Shown piece by piece: positions 27,854 to 37,272 of a stretch of DNA of 64,000 nt (the stretch's first letter is position 1; each line of letters starts with the position of its first letter). The position numbers and the translations under genes are program-made. This DNA is from Caecitellus pseudoparvulus (Eukaryota > Bigyra: Bicosoecida). The stretch lies in the NCBI GenBank assembly GCA_965644315.1, contig CBFFRQ010000092.1:1-64000 (forward strand), in the 5' to 3' direction. The notes under the pieces are model-generated. The model was given only the letters and a program-made list of their open reading frames with translations. It did no database searches and was not told the origin of the DNA.

Positions 27854-28088
27854 ATGTTTGGCGCGATTACCAGCAGCATCCTGGCCATGGCGCCACCCAT
27901 GGCGTGGGAGCACGCCTTGGAGTGAGTGTGGGAAGCCGGCGTGTCCATGCTCCGCGTCCCACACGCTGCTGCCCCGGTCCCCCCTTTGCAGCTGGTTGAT
28001 GCTGGGCCTCGTGGGAGCCCTGGTGATTTCGATTATGATTCTCCTGGCCCTCGTTGTGCAGTGCGTAGCGCGTGAGGCGTGTCTGTAG
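27854..28088 (+). CDS. 54-residue single-pass membrane protein (2 exons)
   Basis: Exons 27854..27921 and 27992..28088 (donor GTGAGTGTGG, acceptor CTTTGCAG, intron 70 nt) give 54 residues. It starts MFGAITSSILAMAPPMAWEH and continues ALDWLMLGLVGALVIS then IMILLALVVQCVAREACL. The second half is one strong transmembrane helix of about 24 residues followed by a short Cys-containing tail. The intron has a good donor and acceptor and its removal keeps the frame, which is the main support for this being a gene. It resembles small integral membrane proteins in design, but no family is recognised. It lies just upstream of the PP2C gene on the same strand. Confidence 0.5.
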
Positions 28089-28166
28089 CAAGCAGCCATT
28101 CATGTGCAGGCGTCGCCCGTTTCGGGCCTGAGCACTGCAAGGCGCCATTAGCACCCTGCACATGAC

Positions 28167-29544
28167 ATGCACCGCCGCAGAAAGTACTGCATGCCAGGAT
28201 CAACCGTGGTGGAGCTCGTCAAGAACGTGGCATTCCCGTACGGCGTCGCGGAGGATGTGGTGGGTCCTGCGCTGCTGGTGCTTTTTCCGCAAGACGCTCC
28301 GCATCACATTGCGCCCTGCCGCCCGCCCGCCCGCGCAGGGCCAGCGGCCGTACATGGAAGACCGACACCTAGTGTCTGGTGACATTTCGGGGCAACCGCA
28401 CTTCAGTTTGTATGCGGTCTTTGACGGGCACGGCGGCTCCCGGGCTGCGCACTTCTGTGCTCGAAACATGTCCCTGGTCTTGAACAGGAAGATGCTGGAG
28501 GGCGCCTCGCCAGAGGGCGTGCGCAACCCGTCCAAGGCGCTGGCAGAGACGTTCGCAGAGCTGGACCGCTGGTGGCTGTCGTTGGCTGAGAATGCTGTGC
28601 CTCCCATGGACGACGGTACCACTGCAGTTGCTGCGCTGGTGGTCAGTGGCCCAGCGGCCGCGCAGTGTGGCGAGCCCGCCCCAGGGGACTCGCTACCCCT
28701 TGTCTTCGTCGCCAACACAGGGGACAGTCGCGCCGTCGTGGTCTTGGACAACGGCCAGGCCGTGGCTCTCTCCGACGACCACAAACCCAACCGGCCTGAT
28801 GAGCTGGCGCGCATTCGCAAGGCTGGTGGGCAGGTGTCCTTTTACGGCGTGTGGCGGGTGCAGGGCATCCTGGCAGTGTCACGGGCCATCGGCGACCGCG
28901 CCTTGAAGCAGTACATCGTGCCGTCTCCCGAGATCTCGCGCTACGCCGTGCCGCGCAAGGCCAAGTACCTCGTCCTGGCAACAGATGGCCTGTGGGATGT
29001 CATGTCCAACACGGAGTTGGTGGCGGTGCTGTCCAGCGTGCCGGCGGGGGACACGACAGCGGCTGCCAACGTGCTGCTGCGGGAGGCCCTGTCTCGCGGC
29101 AGCCAGGACAATGTGACGGTGTTGGTGGTGGACCTGACCAAGCAGCAGTACCCGCCCCCCCCAGAGAGCGCGTCGCCACCCCCCCGGCACACCCCTCCTG
29201 TCGTGGAGGAGGAGGTCTTCCACGCCCCTGACGCAGTGGACGGCAGTAGCAGCATGCGCCAGCGCGTCAAGGCGCGAGCAGAAGCTGCCTCTGCAGCAGC
29301 CCATGTCCCAGACGCCGCCGCCGGCACGGCCTCGCCCGCCGTGCCCAGCGCCAGCGGCCAGCCAGCCGCCCGGGCTCGCAAGTGGGCCAAGCACAAGGAC
29401 AGTGCAGGACTGGGCTCAGGCGGGGCGGTGGGCTCCGCTGCCTTGCGTGCCCTGGCTGAGCGCAGTCCTGCGCCCAGTCCAGGCGCCTCCCGAGCGAGCA
29501 GCCCGGACCCGGTGCCAGCGGACGGAGGGGACAAGGCGGACTGA
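28167..29544 (+). CDS. PP2C-type protein phosphatase (PPM family)
   Basis: Exons 28167..28256 and 28339..29544 (donor GTGGTGGG, acceptor GCGCAG) give 431 residues. Joining restores FPYGVAEDGQRPYMEDRH, the first PP2C motif. The metal-coordinating and core motifs follow: YAVFDGHGGSRAAHF, DDGTTAVAALV, VANTGDSRAVVVLDNGQ, LSDDHKPNRPDELARI, LAVSRAIGDRALKQYIV, LATDGLWDVMSN and GSQDNVTVLVVDL. These Mg/Mn-dependent enzymes dephosphorylate Ser/Thr. The last ~130 residues are a Pro/Ala/Ser-rich tail with no domain. An ATG at 28162 is out of frame. There is no transmembrane or targeting segment, so it is probably cytosolic or nuclear. Its stop is 30 bp from the converging regulator gene. Confidence 0.93.
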
Positions 29545-29574
29545 CGGTGGACATGCATTCGATAGAGGGGCAAT

Positions 29575-31341
29575 TCACTCCAGCAGCTGGCAGCCCTCTG
29601 GCATGCCCCCTTGCCGGGGCCGCTTGCGTCCCCGCTGCATGAAGGCGCTGATGCCGGGGAGTGAGGATCGCGCGCTGGGCACGTTGGCAGAGTAGACAGA
29701 ACTAAGGGGGCCACTGGAGCCACTCTCGTTGGCCACTGCAGCGGAAGACACACGGACGGGGGCTTTCAGGAAGGCCTGGGGCGAGGGCTGTGCAGGTGGC
29801 GCCGCCTTGTGCCGGAACCAGATGGACATGCCCAGCAGCACAGGCGGCGCCGACAGCTCACGGTGCTGCCAGAAGTAACTCACATGCTCGCGCATGTGAA
29901 GGCCGCGCCCAGCAAAGGAGCCCACTGTGGGAATATGCAGACTCTGCACGGCAAGCAGCGGCGCCCGCAGCGTGACTGCCGCCGTGGAGGCGGCCAGGCG
30001 GTCTTGGCGGTGGGCGGGGTGAGTCGTGCAGGGGACCACGTGAACGGCCAGGTCACTGCCAGGGTGAGAGGCAGCCACAGCGCCAGGGGACGGCGCCGCC
30101 GTCACCACCAACGCCACAGCCTCTGAAGTAGAGCAAGATGCTGGGATGCCGAACATTTCCCGCGCAGGGCCGCTGATGGAGGCGATGGCGCCGCCGGAAG
30201 GCTGCGCCCGAAGGTGCAAGACTGCCAGAGAGGAGTGCGCACACACCTGTGACAGCAGCGCTTGCGCTGCAAGGTTGGCAGCGATCGGGCCCTTCTCCTT
30301 CAGTCCAGGTGCCAGTACTTCCTCCACATGCTTTACAAAGGCATGTTGCCCGCAGTGGCCATGCGTAGCCGCGTCGTGGGCGGCGCACAGGGCAGGAAGC
30401 TGCTGCAGCAGAGCCGTTTCGCCATCCCCACCGCCGGGCCCTTGTGTCACGTGCGAAGCAACGGCTGCAGTCTGCAAAAGTGACCTCAAGGCCGTCGAAG
30501 CTGTCAAGGCGATGTGTGTTGTGAGGTGCACAGATACTCTATGCGGCGCGGCGGGGCCTGACCGAGCTGTATCGGATTGAATCGCGAGCAAGGATTCCTG
30601 GCTCGGAGCGTGAGGGATCGCAGCACTTTGCGCGTGCCAGCCTGCCGCAGGCCCTGCCTGTGAGTGGGGTGGGAGTTTTGGCGGCTGCACACCCTGGCCC
30701 TGACCCACTTGGCCTGCGCAAGCGAGAGAGAAGCGGCGGTGATCTCGCGCAAGATCTGGCCATAGCTTTGCCTGATGGGGGACAAGCCCACGCTGGGCGC
30801 ACGGCGTTGCCCACCAATGACACACCTTCTGACGTTGGCGCAGGCGTCCCATTCCATGCCTGCCCATCTCCCTGGGCCCAGCGCACCTGCACTCTGGAGG
30901 AAGGCGGAGCGGATCCACCGATAGCCATGGTGCTGCTGTCAGCTGCCGTAGCAGCAGAGTAGGGCAAGTGGGGCGAAGGATCAGGCGACAAATCAATGCC
31001 TTCTAAGATATTTGGCGCCCGGCTGCCGTCAGCGTCCACGCATTCGTCAGCACGGCCATTTCTGTGCGGCGTTTCGTGAGGAAGTGAGTTGGGCCTGCCT
31101 GCGCGCACACACGGGCGCTTTCCCAGCTGGCCTGGCCGCGCACGCACTGGACACAGCGAGAACAGGGGCGTCCTCCGTCACACTTCCGCTTTCGTTCCCT
31201 GCACGGCTTGCAGGCCGGCACACGCCCGTGCGAGGCGGCGTGCCCGCCCCTGCCACTTCTGGCAGCCGCCTTGGACTCCACACCATCAGCCCCAGTCTCG
31301 GGTGTGGGCAGCTGGGCGCTGCCTGCCGCGTCTGCGGCCAT
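29575..31341 (-). CDS. Zn2Cys6 transcription factor, multi-exon (internal exons unresolved)
   Basis: The minus-strand start at 31341 gives MAADAAGSAQLPTPETG, then a basic stretch and ACKPCRERKRKCDGGRPCSRC, five of the six cysteines of a Zn2Cys6 binuclear cluster. A donor GTGTCC or GTGCGC lies within or just after the fifth Cys. One reading of the next exon continues toward NGRADECVDADG, which would supply the sixth Cys. The last exon (ending at 29575) reads SLLQTAAVASHV, HGHCGQHAFVKHVEEVLAPG, SGPAREMFGIP and VSYFWQHRELSAPPVLLGMS; its middle resembles a PAS-like domain, as in the ERT1/RDS2 group. The exact splice sites between about 31160 and 30480 could not be fixed. It is probably a DNA-binding regulator. 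Confidence 0.6.
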
Positions 31342-31642
31342 GCTAGTCCTGCACAACACCCAGACCACAAGCCCTGCATTGATATCCACCTGGAGGAAAC
31401 CCTGCGCGGGTGGTCTGTGGCGTGGATCCTGCGGTGCAGGCTTTGGCAGTCGGCATGCAATGCAGCTGCGCTGACTTGCGGGGGGCCGGCGCATGGCGTG
31501 ATGTCCCCGACAGCAGCGCAGCTGGCGTGACCCCCCACGCCCGCGTCCCACGGGCGCTCTGGCCAGCGGCACACCGACTGCGCAGAGAAAGGAGACTCCA
31601 ATCTCCAACTTGAGCTTCTGGTGACATGTATTTTCCGCACGC

Positions 31643-32497
31643 TTACCACGGAATGGTGCTGCCGTCCCATGCACGGAAGTCGCCCGTCTCGCACCCGTGC
31701 AGCACACACAGCAGCTGCTCTGCAGCTCGCTCGACTGAGAAGAGCTTCTCTGGCCGAACGTTTTTCTGGAACTGTGCCGGGGCGGCGGTGTGCTCGAGGG
31801 TGCCGCGGCGGTGCCAGTGTGTGTGCGCGCGAAGTGCCGCATGACTCACGGGCTGGGACAGGTCTGTAGCAACCGTGCCCGGGTGCAGGGCTGCAATGAC
31901 GGCTTGCGCGTTCCTCCGCTGGAATTCGATGCTGGCAGTCTTCACCAGCTGGTTCAGCGCCGCCTTGCTGGCCCTGTACGTGTACCAGCCACCCAGCCCG
32001 GCGTTGTCGCTGATGCTGCCCACACGAGCCGAGAGAAAGCCGGCGTGCACGGGTCGGCCTTCTCGGGGCTTCTGGGCGCTCAGGTGGGAGGCGAAGGCGC
32101 CCAGGACCAGGGCCGGACCGAATGTGTTCACACCGAACACGGCCTGCATGCTGGCTAGGTTCACATCCTCCACCCTGCGCTCAGGCTTCACTCGGTCGCT
32201 GTGCAGCATGCCAGCAACATGCACCAGTGTGCGCAGGGAGTGGCCTGGCACTGCCTCTGCAAGCTGTGCCAGGGATGACGAGCTTTGGGTATCAACCTCT
32301 ACGATTTGAAGGTGGTCGTGCTCTGCTGCGAGGTCTCGTAGGGCTTCGGACGGTCGTCGCGTTGCCGCGAGGACGCGTGAGCAGCGTGGCACGCCAGCTG
32401 ACGTCAGGGTCGGCCTCGCTGCAACAGCGTGATGAGCGAGCTGCCGGACCATTTCAAGGCCAATGCCCTTGCTGGAGCCTATGATGACAGCGCTCAT
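31643..32497 (-). CDS. Short-chain dehydrogenase/reductase
   Basis: Minus-strand exons 32497..31850 and 31771..31643 give 258 residues. The 78 nt intron (GTGAGTCATG...GGCACAG) is a multiple of three without a stop, so an unspliced frame of 284 residues also exists. Splicing joins HPGTVATDLSQP to FQKNVRPEKLFSVERAA, the normal SDR order, which favours removal. The Rossmann NAD(P) site is VIIGSSKGIGLEMV. The catalytic Ser-Tyr-Lys lie in LSARVGSISDNAGLGGWYTY and RASKAALNQL. HVAGML replaces the usual NNAG. It resembles the C-factor/sniffer-like cluster. The substrate is unknown. It is divergent to HIS6, 199 bp away. Confidence 0.9.
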   Translation of the reverse strand: MSAVIIGSSKGIGLEMVRQLAHHAVAARPTLTSAGVPRCSRVLAATRRPSEALRDLAAEHDHLQIVEVDTQSSSSLAQLAEAVPGHSLRTLVHVAGMLHSDRVKPERRVEDVNLASMQAVFGVNTFGPALVLGAFASHLSAQKPREGRPVHAGFLSARVGSISDNAGLGGWYTYRASKAALNQLVKTASIEFQRRNAQAVIAALHPGTVATDLSQPVSHAALRAHTHWHRRGTLEHTAAPAQFQKNVRPEKLFSVERAAEQLLCVLHGCETGDFRAWDGSTIPW

Positions 32498-32696
32498 GCT
32501 TGCACCTGCTCCGGACGCAGAGTGGACCGTTGGGTGGGTGGACAGTCCTGAGGATGTGTGCGGAAATTGCCACGGTCCAATGCAATCGAATCAGTGCTCT
32601 GTGCAGGGCAAACTTGAGACACCTGGAGTTTACGATGTTTTGCTGAGTTCATGCAAGAAGGAGCATGCTTTTGGCGGTTTAAAATTGACTGTCATC

Positions 32697-33716
32697 ATGC
32701 GCTTCCGCCCCTGCATCGACCTACACGATGGCGTGGTGAAACAGATTGTGGGCAGCACGTTGACCGACGACAGCGAGGGCCAAGGCCTGGTGACGAACTT
32801 CACAGCCACGCAAGCCCCAGCGGAGTTCGCCAAGTGCGTGTGCAGCATGTGTTGCGCTGCTTGCGAAGGCGGCCGGGCACTCTGCACTCGTGCCTCGCGC
32901 ATCCGGCAGGATGTATGCGGAGCAGGACTTGCCCGGTGGCCACGTGATCATGCTGGGAGGCGGCAACAAAGCAGCGGCCCTGGAAGCCCTCGCGGCATAC
33001 CCTGGTGGCCTTCAAGTCGGAGGTGGAATTACGGACGAGAATGCCGCAGAGTTCATCGCGGCGGGTGCCAGCCACGTCATTGTGACGTCGTTTGTGTTCA
33101 GGTGAGAAGCGGTGCGAAACGTGGGCGAAACGAGGAGCTGCCGTCCAGACCCCCTGCGCCCCCCCTGGCCTGCAGGGACGGCAAGCTTGACACAGAACGC
33201 CTGCAGAAGCTCATGGACAGTGTTGGCAAGGAGCACCTGGTGCTGGACCTTTCCTGCCGCAAGCGTGTGGTGGAAGGGGCAGCGCCTGAGGCGCCTGCCG
33301 CGGACGCCGCCGCAGCAGCCGCCCCCGCCGTCGCTGCGGGTGACAGCGCCTCGCCTGCCCACGAGTTCGTGGTCGTGACTGACAGGTGGCAGAAGTGGAC
33401 GGACTTCGTCGTGAACGCAGGGTCCTTGTCCACACTGGCGGCGTACTGCGATGAATTCCTCGTGCACGGTGTGGATGTGGAGGGCAAGCAGTGCGGCGTG
33501 GAGGAGGAGCTGGTGGCCGTGCTGGGCGCGCACTCGCCCATCCCAGTCACCTACGCTGGCGGGGTGCGGAATATGGCGGACATCGAGCTGGTGCAGCGCG
33601 TGGGCAAGGGGCGTGTGGACGTCACAGTGGGCTCCGCTCTGGACATCTTCGGGGGCGCTTTGCCGTTTGAAGAGGTGGTCAAGTGGCACCGCTCCCGGGC
33701 GGCCGGGTCCGCTTGA
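32697..33716 (+). CDS. HIS6: Phosphoribosylformimino-AICAR ribotide isomerase (HIS6/HisA)
   Basis: Exons 32697..32833, 32910..33101 and 33176..33716 (donors GTGCGT and GTGAGA) give 289 residues. The sequence is of the eukaryotic HIS6 type: [20 protein letters not shown], joined [99 protein letters not shown] and [15 protein letters not shown]. Its Asp residues in the first strand (CIDLHDG) and mid-barrel (HGVDVEG) match the two acid/base Asp of the HisA (beta-alpha)8 barrel. It carries out the fourth step of histidine synthesis, so the organism makes its own histidine. A ~30-residue Ala/Pro-rich insertion follows CRKR. Its stop is 26 bp from the converging gene. Confidence 0.94.
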   Translation: MRFRPCIDLHDGVVKQIVGSTLTDDSEGQGLVTNFTATQAPAEFAKCVCSMCCAACEGGRALCTRASRIRQDVCGAGLARWPRDHAGRRQQSSGPGSPRGIPWWPSSRRWNYGRECRRVHRGGCQPRHCDVVCVQVRSGAKRGRNEELPSRPPAPPLACRDGKLDTERLQKLMDSVGKEHLVLDLSCRKRVVEGAAPEAPAADAAAAAAPAVAAGDSASPAHEFVVVTDRWQKWTDFVVNAGSLSTLAAYCDEFLVHGVDVEGKQCGVEEELVAVLGAHSPIPVTYAGGVRNMADIELVQRVGKGRVDVTVGSALDIFGGALPFEEVVKWHRSRAAGSA

Positions 33717-33742
33717 GGCCAGGCAGGGGGTGTGCAGGGGGG

Positions 33743-35614
33743 TTAGGATGCCACGATGCGCTTGGCGTGCCCAGCAATGTACTTGCCTCGCAGCACGGCT
33801 CGCCGGACGCTGAGCAGCAGCGGCTGCAAGGACTCGCCCTCCGCCGCCTCAGCACCACTCTGCGATGCGCATGCGTCTTGCAGCTCACCCCAGGCGGATG
33901 TGAGGCACTCCAGGCCCGGGCCGTACTGCCCCACATCCACCAAGCAGGTGCCCTGCCGGAACATGCACTTCATGCGCAGTCGGAACACCTCATCCAGTGT
34001 GGCCGGGCAGGCCTGGCCAGCTTCAAGTGCCGCTGTGCACGCTGCAAGGTGCTGGGTTGCCGCCTCACACGCCGCAGCAGCCGCTGCAAGCTGCATGCGG
34101 CGTTTCATGAGACACGCTGACAGGTTCAGCAGGCTGCGAGCGATGTGAAAGTGGGCTGTGGCCGCCCTGGGTGAGTCTTGCTCGCTGCTGGCCAGCACGG
34201 TGGCGGCTCCAGTGGCGGCGGCTTCAAAGGCTGCAGCAGCTGAGAAGTGGAAGCCTTCTTTGAACAGGCGGCGCCCCAGTTCACGACACATGTCCAGAGC
34301 ACCCCACAAGCGCTGCATGCCAGGCTCGTCAAGGTCAGGCTTCAACGCCACTGCTGGTGGGGCCATGAAGTCAGGCAGTGCTGCAGGTCTGCCATCGCTC
34401 GGCGCGGGAACTGTGAGTGACTCCCACGCCCTGCAGTGGAAACGCACGAACTCCTCCCGACTCCAGTGACACGTCGCGTCCAGCGCTGTGAGCAGCCACC
34501 GCTTGCACGTCCGGGCGGTGTTGCACTTGTGCAGCAAGTGGCTGACGAACGGCCAAAAGGAAGGCGCCTGCAGCCTGTGCAGGGCGCCTGCCACGGCCTT
34601 GGCAGCTTGTAATTCCGCACCGTCCCCGCCTGTGGCAGTGGTGCCGCCCAGTGCGTCGCGCACACTGCCCCCCCGCATGGCAGCGAGGTCGAAAGAGGAG
34701 ATGGCGGTGTCAATGTCCTCCAGGTGCGGCGTGGGCGCCTCCACTGTGTCGGGCTTCACCCCCTCCAGCTGCAGTGCGCGGTCAAAGTGCAGTTCGGCAA
34801 GCAGCAACGCCGCCGCCGCAGCGAAGGCCTTGCCGCGCAGGATCCAAGCGTGGGAGCAGGTGGGCTCGTGCAGCAGCACGTCTCTGCACGTGTCCATGAC
34901 GGCGGGCAGGCGCCGTGCACGCAGCTGCAGCACTGCCAGGTGTGTCAGCGCCACAGTGTGCAGGCCTCGGGCGGCCAGCAGCACTGGCTCCTCTGCGCTG
35001 GCGTCCAGCTTGGGGTCTGGCGCAGCGTGCGCGGCACACGAGCCCGCGTGGCAGCCATGGTCATGGTCATGGTCATGGTCATGGTCATGGTCGTGTGTGG
35101 GCCGCTTGATGACTGTGTGGGTGCTTTCTGCGTCAATGTGGGCCTTCAACGCGTCCTGAGCTGCGGGGGACGCCGACTGCACCAGGCGCTCGAAGGCCGC
35201 ATGCACTGCGCGACACGTTTCTTCAGCAGAGCAGTTCGCTTCACGAGCAGCACAAACTGCGTTGCTGTGTGCAAGAATTTCACTCAAACTCTCCTTGGCA
35301 CTCATGAGGCGCGCCAGGGCCGCGTCGCTTTCCACTGGCTGAGGTGCGGATTTTGGCACCGCTTGGCCAGCGGCTTTCAACGCCATGCGCTCTCGTCGAG
35401 AGAGCTTGGGAGCCATGGCCTTGACAAGCAGGGCGCTGGAGCGAGCATCGCACTGCCTGGACACTGCTGCAAGGCATGTCTCGGCTGCTTGCCACGCATC
35501 TCGTCGGGCCGCTGCCCTGGCGTCAGAGGTGTCCACATCAGCCTGCAGCTGCTCCTCCTCTGCAGCCTGCCAAGTGGCGTAGTACGCCTGCATGCTGCCG
35601 CCTGTGCCCGCCAT
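33743..35614 (-). CDS. Helical-repeat (TPR-like) protein with a His-Asp tract
   Basis: One minus-strand exon encodes 623 residues from MAGTGGSMQAYYATWQAAEE. The ATG at 35614 is chosen because the preceding ~38 codons look non-coding. A helical N-terminal region contains MAPKLSRRERMALKAAG. A run of seven His-Asp pairs (THDHDHDHDHDHDHGCHAG) near residue 190 could bind metal ions. C-terminal helix pairs look like degenerate TPRs: LAVLQLRARRLPAVMDTCRD, AWILRGKAFAAAAALLLAEL, HFHIARSLLNLSACLMKRRM and FRQGTCLVDVGQYGPGLECL. It may be a co-chaperone or scaffold; no orthologue is recognised. It follows the GTPase gene on the same strand after 110 bp. Confidence 0.7.
   Translation of the reverse strand: MAGTGGSMQAYYATWQAAEEEQLQADVDTSDARAAARRDAWQAAETCLAAVSRQCDARSSALLVKAMAPKLSRRERMALKAAGQAVPKSAPQPVESDAALARLMSAKESLSEILAHSNAVCAAREANCSAEETCRAVHAAFERLVQSASPAAQDALKAHIDAESTHTVIKRPTHDHDHDHDHDHDHGCHAGSCAAHAAPDPKLDASAEEPVLLAARGLHTVALTHLAVLQLRARRLPAVMDTCRDVLLHEPTCSHAWILRGKAFAAAAALLLAELHFDRALQLEGVKPDTVEAPTPHLEDIDTAISSFDLAAMRGGSVRDALGGTTATGGDGAELQAAKAVAGALHRLQAPSFWPFVSHLLHKCNTARTCKRWLLTALDATCHWSREEFVRFHCRAWESLTVPAPSDGRPAALPDFMAPPAVALKPDLDEPGMQRLWGALDMCRELGRRLFKEGFHFSAAAAFEAAATGAATVLASSEQDSPRAATAHFHIARSLLNLSACLMKRRMQLAAAAAACEAATQHLAACTAALEAGQACPATLDEVFRLRMKCMFRQGTCLVDVGQYGPGLECLTSAWGELQDACASQSGAEAAEGESLQPLLLSVRRAVLRGKYIAGHAKRIVAS
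35053..35094. repeat. (GGTCAT)n microsatellite in coding sequence
   Basis: About six to seven copies of the hexamer GGTCAT encode the His-Asp tract on the minus strand. Such repeats easily change length, so tract length may vary between strains. Confidence 0.85.
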
Positions 35615-35724
35615 GGCGCTGTCACCGTGCCCTGCCCGGCGTTCGTCAGGTTCAGACAAGCGCTGTGCATTCGCACCCGGCACCGCACGGGTGGCGTGGG
35701 AGCGAGTGTTGTGGTCAGGCCCCC

Positions 35725-37187
35725 TCACTGCTCCCCCCTATCTGCCCCCCACCCCGCCATGACAGAGGCTGCCTTCTTCTTGTCAATGTGCAGCTTGAGC
35801 ACAACTGGCTTGCCTTCTGGCGTGTACGGGACGGGCCAGTGTGCCGAGATAGCCTTGCCGTCTGGGCCTTCAGCGTGAGTCAACCCAGCCGCCATCTCCG
35901 CACTCAACGCACGAGCGACCGAGCGCACCGTGCTGCCGCTGGGCAGCAGAAGACATGTTGGGTACACTGCCTTGTGACTGTCTGCCTCTGCGCTGCCTGC
36001 TGCTGCTGCCGCGGCAGTCGATGCAGGCGCTGCCGCGCTCGCTGAGCGTGGGGCTGGGCCGGCGGCTGTGGATGGAAACGCAGTCACTGGGAACACTGGA
36101 ACAGGCTTGGTCATGCTCACGGCAGCCTGCACGACATCCCACACGCCAGTGCCTCCAAAGCGCTCCATCATGCGCTCCTGCAGCTTGGTCACTTTGCGGG
36201 GCACTTTGCCGTCCGCCTCGCCTGCTGCTGTCAGGCGCACCGTTTCTCCGCCCAGCTCGGGGTACTCCAGCATGCCCCGAGCTGCTTCGCGCCGCAAGAA
36301 GCACTCTGCAGCCGCCGAGCCGACGTGGCACACGGCAGAGCCAAATTGCTTCGTGATGCGGGAAATGTTGCGGTCAGTGTCTGGAGCAGCGACGTCTGCC
36401 TTGTTGAGAAACAGCAGCGTGGGGAAACGCAAGGCTTGAAACGCCGCCACGAAGCGGCGGATGGCGGCGTCGTCCCAACTGCAGATGTCCGCGTTGTGTG
36501 GCAGGCCACACACCTTCAGAGCCGTCAGCATGAGGCTGGCGTTCGCGCCGTACCCGGAAAAGAGCAGGTTCAGCGACTCGGGCACGGTGGGAGCCCCGCC
36601 TGCGGAGGAGTGGGCCACTTTTGCGGCGTGTTTGCGCGTCATGTTGCCCCACTTGGCGGTGACGTTGCCGTGGATCCAGTCTTGGATCTCCTGGTGCAGC
36701 CACAGGACGTCTGCGCTGGGGTCGTGGCCCGAGGTCGCCTCGCCCTTCTCGTTCGTGCGCCCGGAAACGTCGATGACATGGATCAAGGCCTTGGCGCCAC
36801 ACAGGTCGTTCAGGAACTTGTTCCCCAGCCCAGCCCCCGCACTGGCGCCAGGGATGAGCCCTGCGACGTCCAGCAGCTCCACAGGCGTGTGCCGCACACC
36901 CCCTTCACATCGCCCGTGCTTCGGGGTGCAGACCAGGCCAGGCACGTCGGCACACGGGCAGGGGTGGCGGAAGTACGTCACGCTTCGGTTGGGGTCTATG
37001 GTGGTGAAGGGGTAGTTTCCCGTCTTGGCATGTGCGCCGTCTGTCACAGCGTTGAAGAAAGTGCTGCAGGCGCGTGCAGGGGGGGTGTGGAGGTGTCGCC
37101 TGTGTTTCGCCTGCGTTTCAGCATCTCGCACCTCTTCCCAGCAGAAGGCTTGCCCACGACCCCCACGACAATGCGCGACTGCGACAT
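35725..37187 (-). CDS. Obg/YchF-type GTPase, Ygr210/archaeal-like
   Basis: Minus-strand exons 37187..37132 and 37063..35725 (donor GTGCGAGATG, acceptor CCTGCAG, intron 68 nt) give 464 residues. The junction rebuilds the P-loop GVVGKPSAGKSTFFNAV. Next come NYPFTTIDPNRSVTYFRHPC with four nearby Cys, switch II VELLDVAGLIPGASAGAGLG, LLFLNKADVAA (NKxD) and a C-terminal TGS-like part (HWPVPYTPEGKPVVLKLHI). The long helical insertion after HVIDVSGRTNEKGE (HDPSADVLWLHQEIQDWIHG) is the signature of the archaeal/Ygr210 branch of the YchF GTPases. These bind ribosomes or translation factors. A ~35-residue Ala-rich insertion lies before VYPTCLLLPSGS. Confidence 0.9.
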
Positions 37188-37272
37188 GGCTTCGAAAGGC
37201 AGAAACATGAAATCTCACCACGCTGCCGGCTATTCCGTGCCGCAACAATTGTATTTTCAGACGAGCAGTGAA

